43,356 nt of DNA from CAYXSX01 sp964493095 (GCA_964493095.1 CAZBNG010000008.1:1-43356), one strand, 5' to 3'. Counted from the first letter of the stretch, positions 24,217 to 33,038 are shown. Numbers and translations: made by a program. Notes: generated by a model not told the origin, from the sequence alone.

Positions 24217-24869
24217 TTGGGGATAATATACCCCACGCCGCGAATTGTCCTGATCAAATCACGACCAAGCTTGCGTCGCAATGCCGCGACATGAACTTCG
24301 ATGGTATTGCTTTCTATCTCTTCCGACGACCAGTCGTACACGCTTTCCATGATTTTTTCCTTGGAAACGGTACGGTCAATATTGCGTATCAGGCAATCAA
24401 AAACCGCCAGTTCCCGGCTGGAAAGCCTCACGGTTTCCCCGTTCTTTTTAAGATGTCTCCCGGCCGGCTCGTACTCAATATCGCGAAGGATTATTAAAGG
24501 ACTTGCCTGCCCGCTCCCGCGCCTGATCTGGGCGGCACAACGGGCCAGCAATTCATCCAGATCGAACGGTTTGACCAGATAGTCGTCCGCCCCGGCGTTC
24601 AACCCTTCCACGCGGTGGCGAATAGCGTCGCGTGCCGTCAGCATAAGGACAGGAATCTGATCTTTGTTTCTACGCAAATCCTGCAATAAATCCAGCCCGG
24701 ATTCCCCGGGCAAGTTAATATCGAGAACAAGCATGGAATAAGATGTTGTGGCAAGCGCGTCGCGCGCTTCTTCGACCGACCCTACCCAATCGACAGCATA
24801 AGACTCCCTAAGCCCTTCAGCCGTGGCACGGCCAAGGTTCCTGTCATCTTCGACGAGCAATATGCGCAT
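24213..24869 (-). CDS. OmpR-family response regulator (QseB/PmrA type)
   Basis: 218 residues. Receiver domain with acidic pocket EDD (7-9), phospho-acceptor D50 (VLDINLPG), and K100 (LVKPF); DNA-binding winged helix at the C-terminus (LSSRELAVFDCL, NTIEVHVAALRRKL, IRTIRGVGYI). Regulators of this class bind direct hexamer repeats with 11-bp periodicity, and CTTCAG-N5-CTTCAG is found upstream of the first gene of this series at 29523-29539. It follows the TPR gene by 12 bases. Confidence 0.94.
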   Translation of the reverse strand: MRILLVEDDRNLGRATAEGLRESYAVDWVGSVEEARDALATTSYSMLVLDINLPGESGLDLLQDLRRNKDQIPVLMLTARDAIRHRVEGLNAGADDYLVKPFDLDELLARCAAQIRRGSGQASPLIILRDIEYEPAGRHLKKNGETVRLSSRELAVFDCLIRNIDRTVSKEKIMESVYDWSSEEIESNTIEVHVAALRRKLGRDLIRTIRGVGYIIPK

Positions 24870-24881
24870 TGATCCCGCAAC

Positions 24882-25634
24882 CTAGTTATATTGAGGTTTG
24901 CTCTCATTTTTGCCTGTCCGGCTGAGTTTTGCAAGAGCCGCCCTGATTTCCTGCCTGCGTCCGGCATCTGCCAGTTCACGGCCCGGCCTGTCGGGGGCCT
25001 GCAGTGCACGTTCCAGATAAACCTTAGCCTCATCGTAACGGTCGTCACGCATCAGGAAATCACCATAGAAGTAATTGGGATCGATTCCGTTTGGATTCAA
25101 CTGTAGCGCTTGCTTCAGTTGCTTCTCCGCTTCTTCGTCATCACCGAAAGCAATCGGCCAGCCCGGCACCTGGTAATACAGGGAACCAAGCGATGTATGC
25201 GCCGAGCCATCCATAGCGTACGGGTCTTCCTGAAGCGAACTTTCAAAAAGCTCTCTGGCCTGCTTAACTTTGCCCAACGCCGACATGCCCTTCACGATCC
25301 CCGCATCAGTGGAAAGAATGATCCCTTCCCAGATTTTCGGCTCGGGTCTTTCCGGATAAGCCGCCGTTACCTTCGCGGCATGATCCTCAAGCTGATGGAT
25401 GGCGTTAAGCTGCGCTTCTTTATCGACAATCTGATATTTAATCCGGGCCCACTCCGTCTGCAGATAATGGATCTGCTCCATCATCGGGTCTTGAGAAAAT
25501 TGTCCGCCAGCCGCCTGAGCAGACGATTCTTGCTGCGCCTGCATATAGGGACTATCGTAATCCTGTGCTGCCACGGAGCCCGATCCAGCGCAAAGGGCCG
25601 CCAAGGCGGCCGATAAAATCAGAGTTTTTTTCAT
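24882..25634 (-). CDS. secreted TPR-repeat protein
   Basis: 250 residues with a Sec signal peptide (cleavage after AAA/AQ near residue 23). The mature protein begins with a Gln-rich stretch, then helical repeats consistent with TPR units (AKVTAAYPERPEPKIWEGII, AEKQLKQALQLNPNGIDPNY, DEAKVYLERALQAPDRPGRE). Probably a periplasmic scaffold. Located between the DoxX-like gene and the response regulator, 16 bases from the former. No catalytic motif; role in the cluster unknown. Confidence 0.82.
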   Translation of the reverse strand: MKKTLILSAALAALCAGSGSVAAQDYDSPYMQAQQESSAQAAGGQFSQDPMMEQIHYLQTEWARIKYQIVDKEAQLNAIHQLEDHAAKVTAAYPERPEPKIWEGIILSTDAGIVKGMSALGKVKQARELFESSLQEDPYAMDGSAHTSLGSLYYQVPGWPIAFGDDEEAEKQLKQALQLNPNGIDPNYFYGDFLMRDDRYDEAKVYLERALQAPDRPGRELADAGRRQEIRAALAKLSRTGKNESKPQYN

Positions 25635-25650
25635 TTAAGTTTCTCCCTCT

Positions 25651-26025
25651 CTAAGATTGTAAAATCGGAATGAGTTTTTGCCGCTGATCAAACAATAAAA
25701 ACCCATAAAGCACGGTAATCACCACGCCGGTAATCACACCCGACGGGTTAAGAAACAGGTCGTAGAAAAGGATGTTCAGGATAACTGGCCCAAGCAAAAG
25801 CAACGCCAGCCCGACAAAGCGCCGCGCCAGAAACATGACTCCCGCGACAATTTGCGTGCCGTAAACCAGCGGCAACACATAACCACTATTTTTAAGGGCG
25901 GTCATAAAATCCGATCCAGCTTGCGATTGCTGGGGAAGAGGAAAAAAATGGAAAAAATAATTCAGGCCGAAAATAAGCCAGAACAGACCGAAAATACCTG
26001 TTAAAATTTTGAATGTAAGTTTCAT
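25651..26025 (-). CDS. DoxX-like small membrane protein
   Basis: 124 residues with four membrane helices; KILTGIFGLFWLIFGLNYF and YGTQIVAGVMFLARRFVG resemble the DoxX/DoxD-like family, whose members are linked to quinone or thiol redox processes. No cysteines for redox chemistry are seen. The start overlaps the SDR stop as ATGA, so it is firmly part of the series. Function unknown; a membrane partner for the oxidase or SDR is a guess. Confidence 0.78.
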   Translation of the reverse strand: MKLTFKILTGIFGLFWLIFGLNYFFHFFPLPQQSQAGSDFMTALKNSGYVLPLVYGTQIVAGVMFLARRFVGLALLLLGPVILNILFYDLFLNPSGVITGVVITVLYGFLLFDQRQKLIPILQS

Positions 26026-26774
26026 GCTACAGCTTTCCTTATTTGTTGAGTGTCAGTTGCTCCATCAAGCGCTTCTTCACCGATTTCGCGGTTTTGCTGC
26101 AAACCCTTGTCAATAACTGCGGGAAAATTGGCGTTTATGAAGGCAAAGAGCCGCTCCGGCCAGCCCAGCCGAACCTCTCTTTCCTTGCGTAAGATCGCCT
26201 GAAATATACGCTCCGCCACATAAACGGGATCGTCATATTTAACCTTTGTACGCGCATTCACCTCGGCTTTTATCCCCGAGTTCATCGGCGTTTTAACGGC
26301 GCGCGGCGCAACGTATGTCAGCTTGATATCCGTCCCTCCAAGTTCGCGGCGCAACGCATCGTTAAAACCTTTCAGCCCGGCCTTGGCTGCAACATACCCG
26401 GTCAGGTGAGGTAGCGGAATAAGCGCTGTCATGGACCCCATATTCACGATATGGCCGAACCCCAGCGCTTTCATCCCCGGCAAGACCGCCTGCGTCAGGC
26501 GCATCGGCACCATCATGTTAAGGTCGACAATCTCCTTCAGGTTTTGATTTTCGCAATAATCCAATACGTTATACCCGGCCATGTTGATCAGAATATCGGG
26601 CGTATTTTGCCGCAGGTAATCACAAACATTGTCAAGATTGGCAACAAGATCGCCGTTTTTTTCAATATCGTGCACTATTACCTTCGCACCTTCGTTCCGA
26701 AGCATTTGTACGAGCGGCGTACCTATGCCTCCTGTTCCGCCTGTGATATAGACGGTTTCACCTTTAAGCAGCAT
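26022..26774 (-). CDS. short-chain dehydrogenase/reductase
   Basis: 250 residues from MLLKGETVYI (GGGAGATCAAAA upstream). Rossmann cofactor motif TGGTGGIG (11-18), an acidic residue after strand beta-2 (HDIEKNG, D about 38) that favours NAD(H), NMAGYN in place of the classic NNAG, and catalytic YVAAK. Classical SDR length. It overlaps the HDO gene by 11 bases. In context it would oxidise or reduce a carbonyl/alcohol in a product of the ligase and oxidase; the substrate is unknown. The C-terminal region (LGWPERLFAFINANFPAVI) resembles membrane-associated lipid SDRs. Confidence 0.9.
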   Translation of the reverse strand: MLLKGETVYITGGTGGIGTPLVQMLRNEGAKVIVHDIEKNGDLVANLDNVCDYLRQNTPDILINMAGYNVLDYCENQNLKEIVDLNMMVPMRLTQAVLPGMKALGFGHIVNMGSMTALIPLPHLTGYVAAKAGLKGFNDALRRELGGTDIKLTYVAPRAVKTPMNSGIKAEVNARTKVKYDDPVYVAERIFQAILRKEREVRLGWPERLFAFINANFPAVIDKGLQQNREIGEEALDGATDTQQIRKAVA

Positions 26775-27435
26775 TTTTGATCTCCCTTCCATGAGGAATA
26801 GCGCGCAGGACACCCGCAAACAGCCGGAACGTATTTTGCGCGACTTCGATAATGGCTTTCTGGTCGTCGGGATCGGTAATTTTGTTCACCGTTTCCTCGA
26901 AAAACTTCATATGTGAAATGTCCAGTTCGCCATGGGAATAAAGGTAGGAAAATGCCCTTTGCGGGAGGTTCAGAGCTGTTTTTACAGCGTCCGCACCTTT
27001 ATTGGCGATTTGGGTGGATGTACTCTCCAGCATAAAAACCATGCCGAAAAAACCGACTGGGTTTTTGCGGTTGATATAATCGTAATTATAGGCAACCAAC
27101 ACTTGCGTTTCGAGATCCGGTACGGAATTACGGGCCGATTCCTTATCGCCACCCGCGGCCTCGATATCGTTTAAAATCCACTCCTCATGGCCGACCTCTT
27201 CCTCCTGATATTCAATAATCGCCTTATGCATCCATTTCTTGGATGACGGCAGTTTCGAGCCCATAGTCATCAGGAAAGGCACCGTATGAGAAACATGATG
27301 ATAAGCCTGCGTCAGATAAGCGATGTAAGTCTCGCGGCTTATATGGCCCTGCATGCCGTCTATCAGTTGCGGCACGGCGTAAAGTTCCGCGCGCGCCGCT
27401 TCTGTTTCCTTAACCAGCCTGTCGTAAAAGTTCAT
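26764..27435 (-). CDS. iron-containing redox enzyme, haem-oxygenase-like diiron oxidase (TenA/PqqC-like fold)
   Basis: 223 residues, all-helical, of the haem-oxygenase-like oxidase (HDO) superfamily. Candidate iron ligands are E80-V-G-H83 (EEEVGHEEW), E137 (FMLESTS) and H168/D172/H175 (SHGELDISH), the same type of pattern (E-x-x-H, E, H) as the fatty-acid decarboxylase UndA. Family members perform O2-dependent oxidations of amino or fatty acids, including desaturation and C-C cleavage. It overlaps both the ligase (26 bases) and the SDR (11 bases) genes, a tight operon. Substrate unknown; an acyl chain activated or carried by the ligase is likely. Confidence 0.87.
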   Translation of the reverse strand: MNFYDRLVKETEAARAELYAVPQLIDGMQGHISRETYIAYLTQAYHHVSHTVPFLMTMGSKLPSSKKWMHKAIIEYQEEEVGHEEWILNDIEAAGGDKESARNSVPDLETQVLVAYNYDYINRKNPVGFFGMVFMLESTSTQIANKGADAVKTALNLPQRAFSYLYSHGELDISHMKFFEETVNKITDPDDQKAIIEVAQNTFRLFAGVLRAIPHGREIKNAA

Positions 27436-28768
27436 TATCTGTCTCCTTTATGTATCTTTTCAAAATTTGTTCACGGCGCGGACGGCCTGTGCCCGTAAGC
27501 GTGCCGTCCGCCACCGTGAACGGGGGAATAACTGTGAAACTCTTAATTTGTGCGTAATCCGGCAGGCTTCGATTGGCGGCATCGACCGCGCCCTGGATAT
27601 CGGCATCGGGTAAAGCAGGCACAATCAACGCAGAAAGATGCGGCTGCGCATCACCGTAAACAACGGTCTGGGCTATAGCGTGCTGGCTGAGCAGTCCGGC
27701 CTCTACCCATTCGGGGGAAATATTGCGGCCATAGGATGTGATAAGGACGTTTTTGCTACGCCCCGTAACTGATAAAAACCCGCTTTCATCCAGCGATCCC
27801 AGATCTCCGGTATTAAAATCAACAGAGGCTTTTTCACCGACATAGCCCAAAAAGCCCGGATTTCTGATTTGTATTTGTCCGTTGGTAATATGTGCATGAA
27901 TATGCGGCAGAAATTTTCCCACTGTGCCAAGCCTGTCGTTGCCCGGAGTGTTCAGCGCAACCACAGACGCGCATTCGGAAAGGCCGTAGCCCTCATAAAC
28001 CGGGAGGCCCATTTTACGGGCTTTTGTAATAAGCGACGAATTGACTTTAGATCCGCCGACAGCAACAAATCTCAAATGGGGAAGCGGTCCTTTAGCGGCA
28101 ACATGCGCCATTAAAACGCGCAAAATCTCTGGCACAAGAATAACAGAAGTGGCCTCTGTTTGACGCAAAACATCGTAAAGATTTTCGTAGTTTTTACCAA
28201 AAGTCTGCAGACCTGCAGTATAAATTGTACACCCTGCCATAAGACCGGCATAAACCCCAGCGACGTTCTCCAGAAGCACGGCAAGGGGCAGAATGCAGGC
28301 ATGCGTTCCGGTAAACTTGTCACCAAGCAGACCGACAATGCCGGAAGCTACATTTTCCATCGCTTCCCAAGGCAAACAAACACCTTTAGGCGTTCCGGTC
28401 GTGCCGGAGGTAAATGTCACTTTCGCTGTTAAGGAAGGCAGCGCAGACTTCTCCTCCCGGCCGATGCCGCGCAGTCCTTGTGGGGTAAGGAGATGCGAAA
28501 CACCGGCCGTGTGGAGGAGATGGTCGGTCTGTGTTTGGGAGAAAAACGGAGGAACGGGAACACAGGGAATAGACGCCTGCATTGCGGCAAGGTCCCACAA
28601 AATCCACTCGGCACTATTATCCAGGGCTATGGCCAGGACCGATACGCCCTCAAGGGCGCGCATACGGTGTTCAATTTCCTGTCTCAACTGGCCGTAAGAC
28701 ACAGCGTGTTCTTCATCACGCAGCGCAATTCTTTCCGGGTCATGGTTGCAAAGACGGTTAAGCAACAT
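27410..28768 (-). CDS. AMP-dependent synthetase/ligase (ANL superfamily)
   Basis: About 452 residues from ATG 28768, whose first base is shared with the TGA of the upstream gene. Motifs: P-loop TSGTTGTPKG (about 120-129), YEGYGLSE, TGD and a C-terminal lid with the hinge region TGRSKNVLITSYGRNISPEW. The usual C-terminal lysine region is shifted (TGTGRPRREQIL). It is somewhat short for the family. It would activate a carboxylic acid as an adenylate and pass it to CoA or another acceptor. Partner genes suggest a fatty-acid-like substrate. Confidence 0.92.
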   Translation of the reverse strand: MLLNRLCNHDPERIALRDEEHAVSYGQLRQEIEHRMRALEGVSVLAIALDNSAEWILWDLAAMQASIPCVPVPPFFSQTQTDHLLHTAGVSHLLTPQGLRGIGREEKSALPSLTAKVTFTSGTTGTPKGVCLPWEAMENVASGIVGLLGDKFTGTHACILPLAVLLENVAGVYAGLMAGCTIYTAGLQTFGKNYENLYDVLRQTEATSVILVPEILRVLMAHVAAKGPLPHLRFVAVGGSKVNSSLITKARKMGLPVYEGYGLSECASVVALNTPGNDRLGTVGKFLPHIHAHITNGQIQIRNPGFLGYVGEKASVDFNTGDLGSLDESGFLSVTGRSKNVLITSYGRNISPEWVEAGLLSQHAIAQTVVYGDAQPHLSALIVPALPDADIQGAVDAANRSLPDYAQIKSFTVIPPFTVADGTLTGTGRPRREQILKRYIKETDNELLRQAG

Positions 28769-29472
28769 CACGTACCTTCCGGCATTTTATAATGAAGGCG
28801 GGGAAACAGGCGCGGACGGCAATCGCGGTATTCGGCACCAAGCTGCTGCTGAAGGCGTTTATATCCCTGCGCGACCGATCCGGAAATCACACGGGGCTGG
28901 GTATCGTAATAACTGCCCCAGTTCTCCCCATCACTCAGAAGAAGTGCGGGATCAGCTTTCGCATGGCGCTTGGGCTGCAAACCCATCTGCCGGAAACGCC
29001 GCTCCAGAAAATCCGTGCTAGTCACAACAGCCTGGGTAAACCCCTTGTAATTCAGGTAAGCGGCAAGAGCCGCAAACAGATAGAGCGAAGCACCGCCACC
29101 CTTCGAGGCTAGGTTGCCGATTTCTACAATCTGGTGGCGGGGCACGTTTAAAACTTCCTCCACGGGCCTTTCCAGATATTGCTCCAGGAAAAGCGCCGCC
29201 TCTCCTGCCGGACGAAACCCGGTGGCTGCCAGAAGCCGCCCCGCCGCATCCCTGACACTCATCAAGACGGGATAATGGACATTAATACGGGCCCCGTAAG
29301 AGCGCTCATATATACCGGTAATAAATTGTTCAACCGCCTCGCGGTCAGGCGCAAAAGCCGGAACGATGGAAACAACACGGGGACGCACCCTTAGTTGTTC
29401 AAAGGCCGCAGGGCGAGCAAAAGAAAGCCGCGCCGTGGTCAGACCGTTTTCATCGTATTGAAGATTGTACAT
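28768..29472 (-). CDS. thermostable hemolysin family protein (GNAT-like fold)
   Basis: 234 residues. The segment FITGIYERSYGARINVHYPV followed by LMSVRDAAGRLLAATGFRPA and LFLEQYLERPVEEVL is typical of the T_hemolysin family (delta-VPH-like), and the domain resembles acyl-homoserine-lactone-synthase/GNAT acyltransferases. No signal peptide, so despite its name a cytosolic enzyme is more likely than a toxin. First gene of the series; AMP-ligase, HDO and SDR follow directly with overlaps. In this setting it is probably an acyltransferase, which is inference. Confidence 0.85.
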   Translation of the reverse strand: MYNLQYDENGLTTARLSFARPAAFEQLRVRPRVVSIVPAFAPDREAVEQFITGIYERSYGARINVHYPVLMSVRDAAGRLLAATGFRPAGEAALFLEQYLERPVEEVLNVPRHQIVEIGNLASKGGGASLYLFAALAAYLNYKGFTQAVVTSTDFLERRFRQMGLQPKRHAKADPALLLSDGENWGSYYDTQPRVISGSVAQGYKRLQQQLGAEYRDCRPRLFPRLHYKMPEGT

Positions 29473-29522
29473 ACGAGAATGCCTTTAAAATAATCAACAT
29501 TCTCTAATGTTAGCGATCTTAG

Positions 29523-29539
29523 CTGAAGGGAACCTGAAG
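29523..29539 (-). promoter_or_regulatory. candidate response-regulator box CTTCAG-N5-CTTCAG
   Basis: A perfect direct repeat of CTTCAG (minus strand) with an 11-bp period, 51 bases upstream of the hemolysin-family gene. It matches the site architecture of PmrA/QseB-type regulators, one of which is encoded downstream in the same series. Confidence 0.65.
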
Positions 29540-29661
29540 AGAAAAAAACCTATAATGTATTGATATTAAAATAATATTTTTAAAAAATACTAAAACCTTC
29601 TTGAAAATCAACGAATTCACGAAAGGTTCTTTAATGCCGATTCGAACAAAACCCTGGCGCC

Positions 29662-29787
29662 TTAAATCAAGGACATCAGGAATTTAATGGCATAGCCTAC
29701 GGTTAAAATGCTCAGCAGGCTCGCCGTCCAGATTCCGATGAACCAGGCCCACTGTTTCAGTTTCTCATTCTTAATAGGTATGTTCAT
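29662..29787 (-). CDS. DUF2474 small bd-oxidase-associated protein
   Basis: 41 residues, MNIPIKNEKL then one membrane helix (WAWFIGIWTASLLSILTVG) and a short basic end. The KLKQW-x-WFIGIW pattern is that of DUF2474 proteins, which sit after cioB/cydB genes and are thought to be small oxidase subunits like CydX. Its ATG lies inside the end of cioB (17-base overlap). Confidence 0.88.
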   Translation of the reverse strand: MNIPIKNEKLKQWAWFIGIWTASLLSILTVGYAIKFLMSLI

Positions 29788-30784
29788 CGCTCACTTTGCC
29801 GCGGAAGATATAATAGCAATACCCCGTATAACCAAGGATAACAGGCAGCATAATAACAACCCCGACCAGCATCAAAGACAGGGATTCAGGCGCGGCGGCG
29901 GCCGACCAGATCGTTACGTCATACGGAACGGCAAAGGGCCACAGGCTGACCGCCAGACCGATAAACCCCATCACGAAAAGCAGGATACTGCAAATAAACG
30001 GCAGAATTTCGCGGCCTGCTCTCAAGCTAAAAATCAAAAGCGCGAACAACGCAGTCGTAATAACCGGAATAGGCAAAAGCGGGTAGAAAAGATTGTCAAA
30101 CCAGCGTGCATGAATATCGTTATCCAGTTGCGGCACCCACAGGCTAACCAGCCCCATAAACAGGGCAACAAAAATCAGGATATATTTCGCCGCGCGACTT
30201 GCCCAGTCCTGAAGCTCCCCATCCGTTTTCATTACAAGCCACGTTGCGCCCAGCAGGATATACCCGCTCACCACGCCCAGACCCGTCATAATGGAAAACC
30301 CGGAGAGCCAGTCAAAAGCATGCCCGGCAAAGCTGCGGTCTTCGACTGTGATACCCTGAACAATACCGCCCAGTATCATGCCTTGCATCATCGCGGCGCC
30401 CAGCGAGCCAAAATGAAACGCATTGTCCCAAAGCGCGCGGGAAGTGTCTGCCTTGAACCGAAATTCAAAAGCCACCCCCCTGAAAATCAGGCACAGCAAC
30501 ATCAGGATAACCGGAATATACATCGCCGGCATGACAATCGAGTATGCCAGCGGGAAAGCAGCGAACAATCCACCGCCGCCCAAAACCAGCCATGTCTCAT
30601 TGCCATCCCAGAATGGGGCGACGGAATTCATCATCTTATCACGGCATTTATCGGAAGGGGCAAAAGGAAACAAAATCCCCAGCCCGAGATCGAAACCGTC
30701 CAGCAACACATAAAGCAAAACCGCCGTGCCGATCAGTCCGGCCCATATTAAAGGAAGATCAATATACCCCGCAAAACTGAACAT
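29771..30784 (-). CDS. cioB: cytochrome bd-type oxidase subunit II
   Basis: 337 residues with about eight or nine membrane helices. DLPLIWAGLIGTAVLLYVLL, then DGFDLGLGILFPF near the N-terminus and WDGNETWLVLGGGGLFAAFP are hallmark CydB/CioB motifs. It forms the quinol oxidase with subunit I in the inner membrane. It begins 2 bases after the stop of subunit I and overlaps the DUF2474 gene. The pairing with DUF2474 and the short Q-loop in subunit I point to the CioAB (cyanide-insensitive) branch. Confidence 0.95.
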   Translation of the reverse strand: MFSFAGYIDLPLIWAGLIGTAVLLYVLLDGFDLGLGILFPFAPSDKCRDKMMNSVAPFWDGNETWLVLGGGGLFAAFPLAYSIVMPAMYIPVILMLLCLIFRGVAFEFRFKADTSRALWDNAFHFGSLGAAMMQGMILGGIVQGITVEDRSFAGHAFDWLSGFSIMTGLGVVSGYILLGATWLVMKTDGELQDWASRAAKYILIFVALFMGLVSLWVPQLDNDIHARWFDNLFYPLLPIPVITTALFALLIFSLRAGREILPFICSILLFVMGFIGLAVSLWPFAVPYDVTIWSAAAAPESLSLMLVGVVIMLPVILGYTGYCYYIFRGKVSDEHTY

Positions 30785-30786
30785 GG

Positions 30787-32199
30787 TTATGCTTCCCTCC
30801 CGGTTTTCTTTTTCGTCTTTTTGGCCGGAGCCTTTTGATATGGCGCGGCTATCTTACTATGAATTTCAAACCCTTCCTCCTTCGTATTGATGCCCTTACG
30901 GATCAGTTTGAGAATATAATAGGTCGCCGCACCGAAAAGCGCCGTGTAAACCACGATAAAAGCGAGCAAGGACAGTGCCACATGCTCCCCCAGCACGGGC
31001 GAGACCGCATCGGCGGTACGAATGACGCCGTATGCCACGTAAGGCTGGCGCCCGACTTCCGTAACGAACCAGCCGGCCAGCAATGCGATAAAGCCCGCAG
31101 GCGTCAGGGCAATGCACCAGAGCTGGAAGAGACGACTGTCAAAAAGCTTTTTGCGCAGGAAAAGAATAACGGCCATAACCCCGGTCAGGATCATTGCGAT
31201 TCCAAGTCCTACCATAATCCGGAAAGACCAGAATACGATTGCCACAGGCGGCCGGTCTTCCGGCGCCCATTCTTTCAGGCCCTTAATTTCGCCGTCCCTG
31301 CTGTGCGTCAGGATCACACTGGCGGCATCGGGAATGACAATCTCATAATGATTTTTTTCCGCCTTCTGGTCGGGAACGGCAAACAAACGTAAATCGGCCC
31401 CCTTCTCCGTTTCCCAGATTCCTTCCATCGCCGCCACCTTGGCAGGTTGGTGCTCGAGCGTATTCAGCCCGTGCATGTCACCCACCAAAAGTTGCGCCGG
31501 GGCCACGAATACAGCCATGATCATCGCCATACCCAGCATGACGCGCGCATGAGGAATATGACGCTTGTTCCAAAGATACCACGCCCCAATTCCTCCCACA
31601 GTAAAAGCCGTGGTCAGATATGCCGCCAGGACCATGTGTGCGAAACGGAAGGGGAAGGAAGGTGTAAATATGACTTCCAGCCAGTTTGTGGGATGCAGGA
31701 TGCCGTTGGAATCGATATCGAATCCCTGTGGCGTCTGCATCCAGCTATTGGCGGCAAGAATCCAGAAAGCGGAAAACAGCGTGCCGAACGCCACCATAAG
31801 GGTTGAGAAGAAATGCATCCTGTCGCTGACGCGGCTCCAGCCAAAGAGCATAACGCCAAGAAAGGACGCTTCGAGGAAAAAAGCCGTTAATACTTCATAG
31901 CCCAGCAATGGACCAATCACATTGCCAACCTGGTCGGAAAATACGGACCAGTTGGTGCCGAACTGGTAAGACATGACTACGCCGGAAACCACGCCCATGC
32001 CGAAACAAACGGCAAAAATTTTGACCCAGAATTTATAGACTTCCTTGTAAACCTTGTTGCCGGTTTTAAGCCAGAGCCCTTCGACAACCGCCAGCCAGCT
32101 TGCAAGCCCTATGGTAAAAGCCGGAAAGACAATGTGAAAGGAAACCGTAAAGGCAAACTGAATCCGCGCAAGGAGAACAGGGTCCAGATCAGGTGTCAT
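30787..32199 (-). CDS. cioA: cytochrome bd-type (cyanide-insensitive) quinol oxidase subunit I
   Basis: 470 residues, about nine helices. The N-terminus (LLARIQFAFTVSFHIVFPAF) carries the haem b595 ligand His; GRQPYVAYGVIRT and the TLEHQPAKVAAMEG segment are conserved CydA motifs. The periplasmic Q-loop is short, as in CioA, compared with E. coli CydA. It transfers electrons from quinol to O2 without proton pumping. Start lacks a strong ribosome binding site (AGGTATTAAGACA). It is 17 bases after the rhodanese gene, so bd oxidase may be coexpressed with sulfide defence; bd oxidases resist sulfide. Confidence 0.95.
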   Translation of the reverse strand: MTPDLDPVLLARIQFAFTVSFHIVFPAFTIGLASWLAVVEGLWLKTGNKVYKEVYKFWVKIFAVCFGMGVVSGVVMSYQFGTNWSVFSDQVGNVIGPLLGYEVLTAFFLEASFLGVMLFGWSRVSDRMHFFSTLMVAFGTLFSAFWILAANSWMQTPQGFDIDSNGILHPTNWLEVIFTPSFPFRFAHMVLAAYLTTAFTVGGIGAWYLWNKRHIPHARVMLGMAMIMAVFVAPAQLLVGDMHGLNTLEHQPAKVAAMEGIWETEKGADLRLFAVPDQKAEKNHYEIVIPDAASVILTHSRDGEIKGLKEWAPEDRPPVAIVFWSFRIMVGLGIAMILTGVMAVILFLRKKLFDSRLFQLWCIALTPAGFIALLAGWFVTEVGRQPYVAYGVIRTADAVSPVLGEHVALSLLAFIVVYTALFGAATYYILKLIRKGINTKEEGFEIHSKIAAPYQKAPAKKTKKKTGREA

Positions 32200-32215
32200 T
32201 GTCTTAATACCTACA

Positions 32216-32743
32216 TTATTTATTCCACGGCATCCTGGATAGAAGCATGGCCAAACCGCACCACCCGGTCAAGCCCGCAATGAATAATGCAGCACCTAAA
32301 AATCCCGCAATCATGAAAGCAAGGCTGAAACCCAGCATTCCCAGCATGACACAAAAAGCAACCAACCCGCCCACAATGATCTGCACCTGACGGAATATGG
32401 ATAATTTTCCTTCCGACTCGGAAGTAATCACGGGCAATCCTGCCTCTTTCCATGCGGTAATGCCGCCCGTTAAGTTATAAATTTCATTGCCGCAGCAAGC
32501 GCCTTCCTGAATCACGACGCAGGCTTTTTCACCGCGGCCGCCTTTAAGACACTGGAAGATAACCTTGCGCGATTCGGGAATTTTTAACTGCCCGAACAAG
32601 GCGCCGATAGAATCCAGCGGCAGAGAATTGGCGTAAGCAATATGCTCACTGTGAAACTCCTCCGGGCTTCTGACATCAACCAGAATTGCTTCACCCGCCG
32701 CCAATAACCGCGCCGCTTCCTGAGCGGAAATATTGTTAACCAT
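32216..32743 (-). CDS. rhodanese fused to DUF2892-like membrane domain
   Basis: 175 residues from MVNNISAQEA (AAGGAGGATAACG upstream). Residues 1-105 are a rhodanese domain (VDVRSPEEFHSEHI) with active-site loop QCLKGGRGEKA containing the catalytic Cys. Residues 115-175 are two membrane helices of the DUF2892 type. Rhodaneses handle persulfide sulfur. It overlaps the ArsR gene by 8 bases, a sensor-effector pair for reactive sulfur. Confidence 0.92.
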   Translation of the reverse strand: MVNNISAQEAARLLAAGEAILVDVRSPEEFHSEHIAYANSLPLDSIGALFGQLKIPESRKVIFQCLKGGRGEKACVVIQEGACCGNEIYNLTGGITAWKEAGLPVITSESEGKLSIFRQVQIIVGGLVAFCVMLGMLGFSLAFMIAGFLGAALFIAGLTGWCGLAMLLSRMPWNK

Positions 32744-33038
32744 CGTTATCCTCCTTGCAAAAACTGTTATAAAGAATGCCCATAATCTGCCGCGCGGCAT
32801 CGTGAGATATAAAATAATAAAGCGTCCTGTGATCACGCCGAAAATCAACAATCCCCGCCGCTTTTAAGCGTGACAGGTGCTGTGACACCGAAGTCTGGGC
32901 AACGCCTGTTGCCTCAATCAGCTGCGTCACGCTCCTCTCGCCTTCTGCCAGTTCGCATAAAAGCAGCAGGCGGTGCGGATTTGCCAGGCCCTTAAGAAAA
33001 CCGGCGACCTGATCCGCTTTTTCCTGAATTTCTTTCAT
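32736..33038 (-). CDS. ArsR-family repressor, BigR/SqrR-like persulfide sensor
   Basis: 100 residues. Winged helix with VTQLIEATGVAQTSVSQHLS and the wing RRDHRTLYYFI. Two cysteines only, C28 (LLLLCEL) and C94 (NSFCKED), 66 residues apart, the same separation as C41/C107 of SqrR and C42/C108 of BigR, which form a tetrasulfide bridge with persulfides. Followed directly by a rhodanese. It is divergent from an AhpD-like gene across 69 bases. Confidence 0.88.
   Translation of the reverse strand: MKEIQEKADQVAGFLKGLANPHRLLLLCELAEGERSVTQLIEATGVAQTSVSQHLSRLKAAGIVDFRRDHRTLYYFISHDAARQIMGILYNSFCKEDNDG

Noticed and set aside
29560..29640. Terminator after the DUF2474 gene (AACCTT...AAGGTT followed by T-rich sequence)
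   Set aside because: Only a 6-bp stem with a loop of more than 20 bases; too weak to call.
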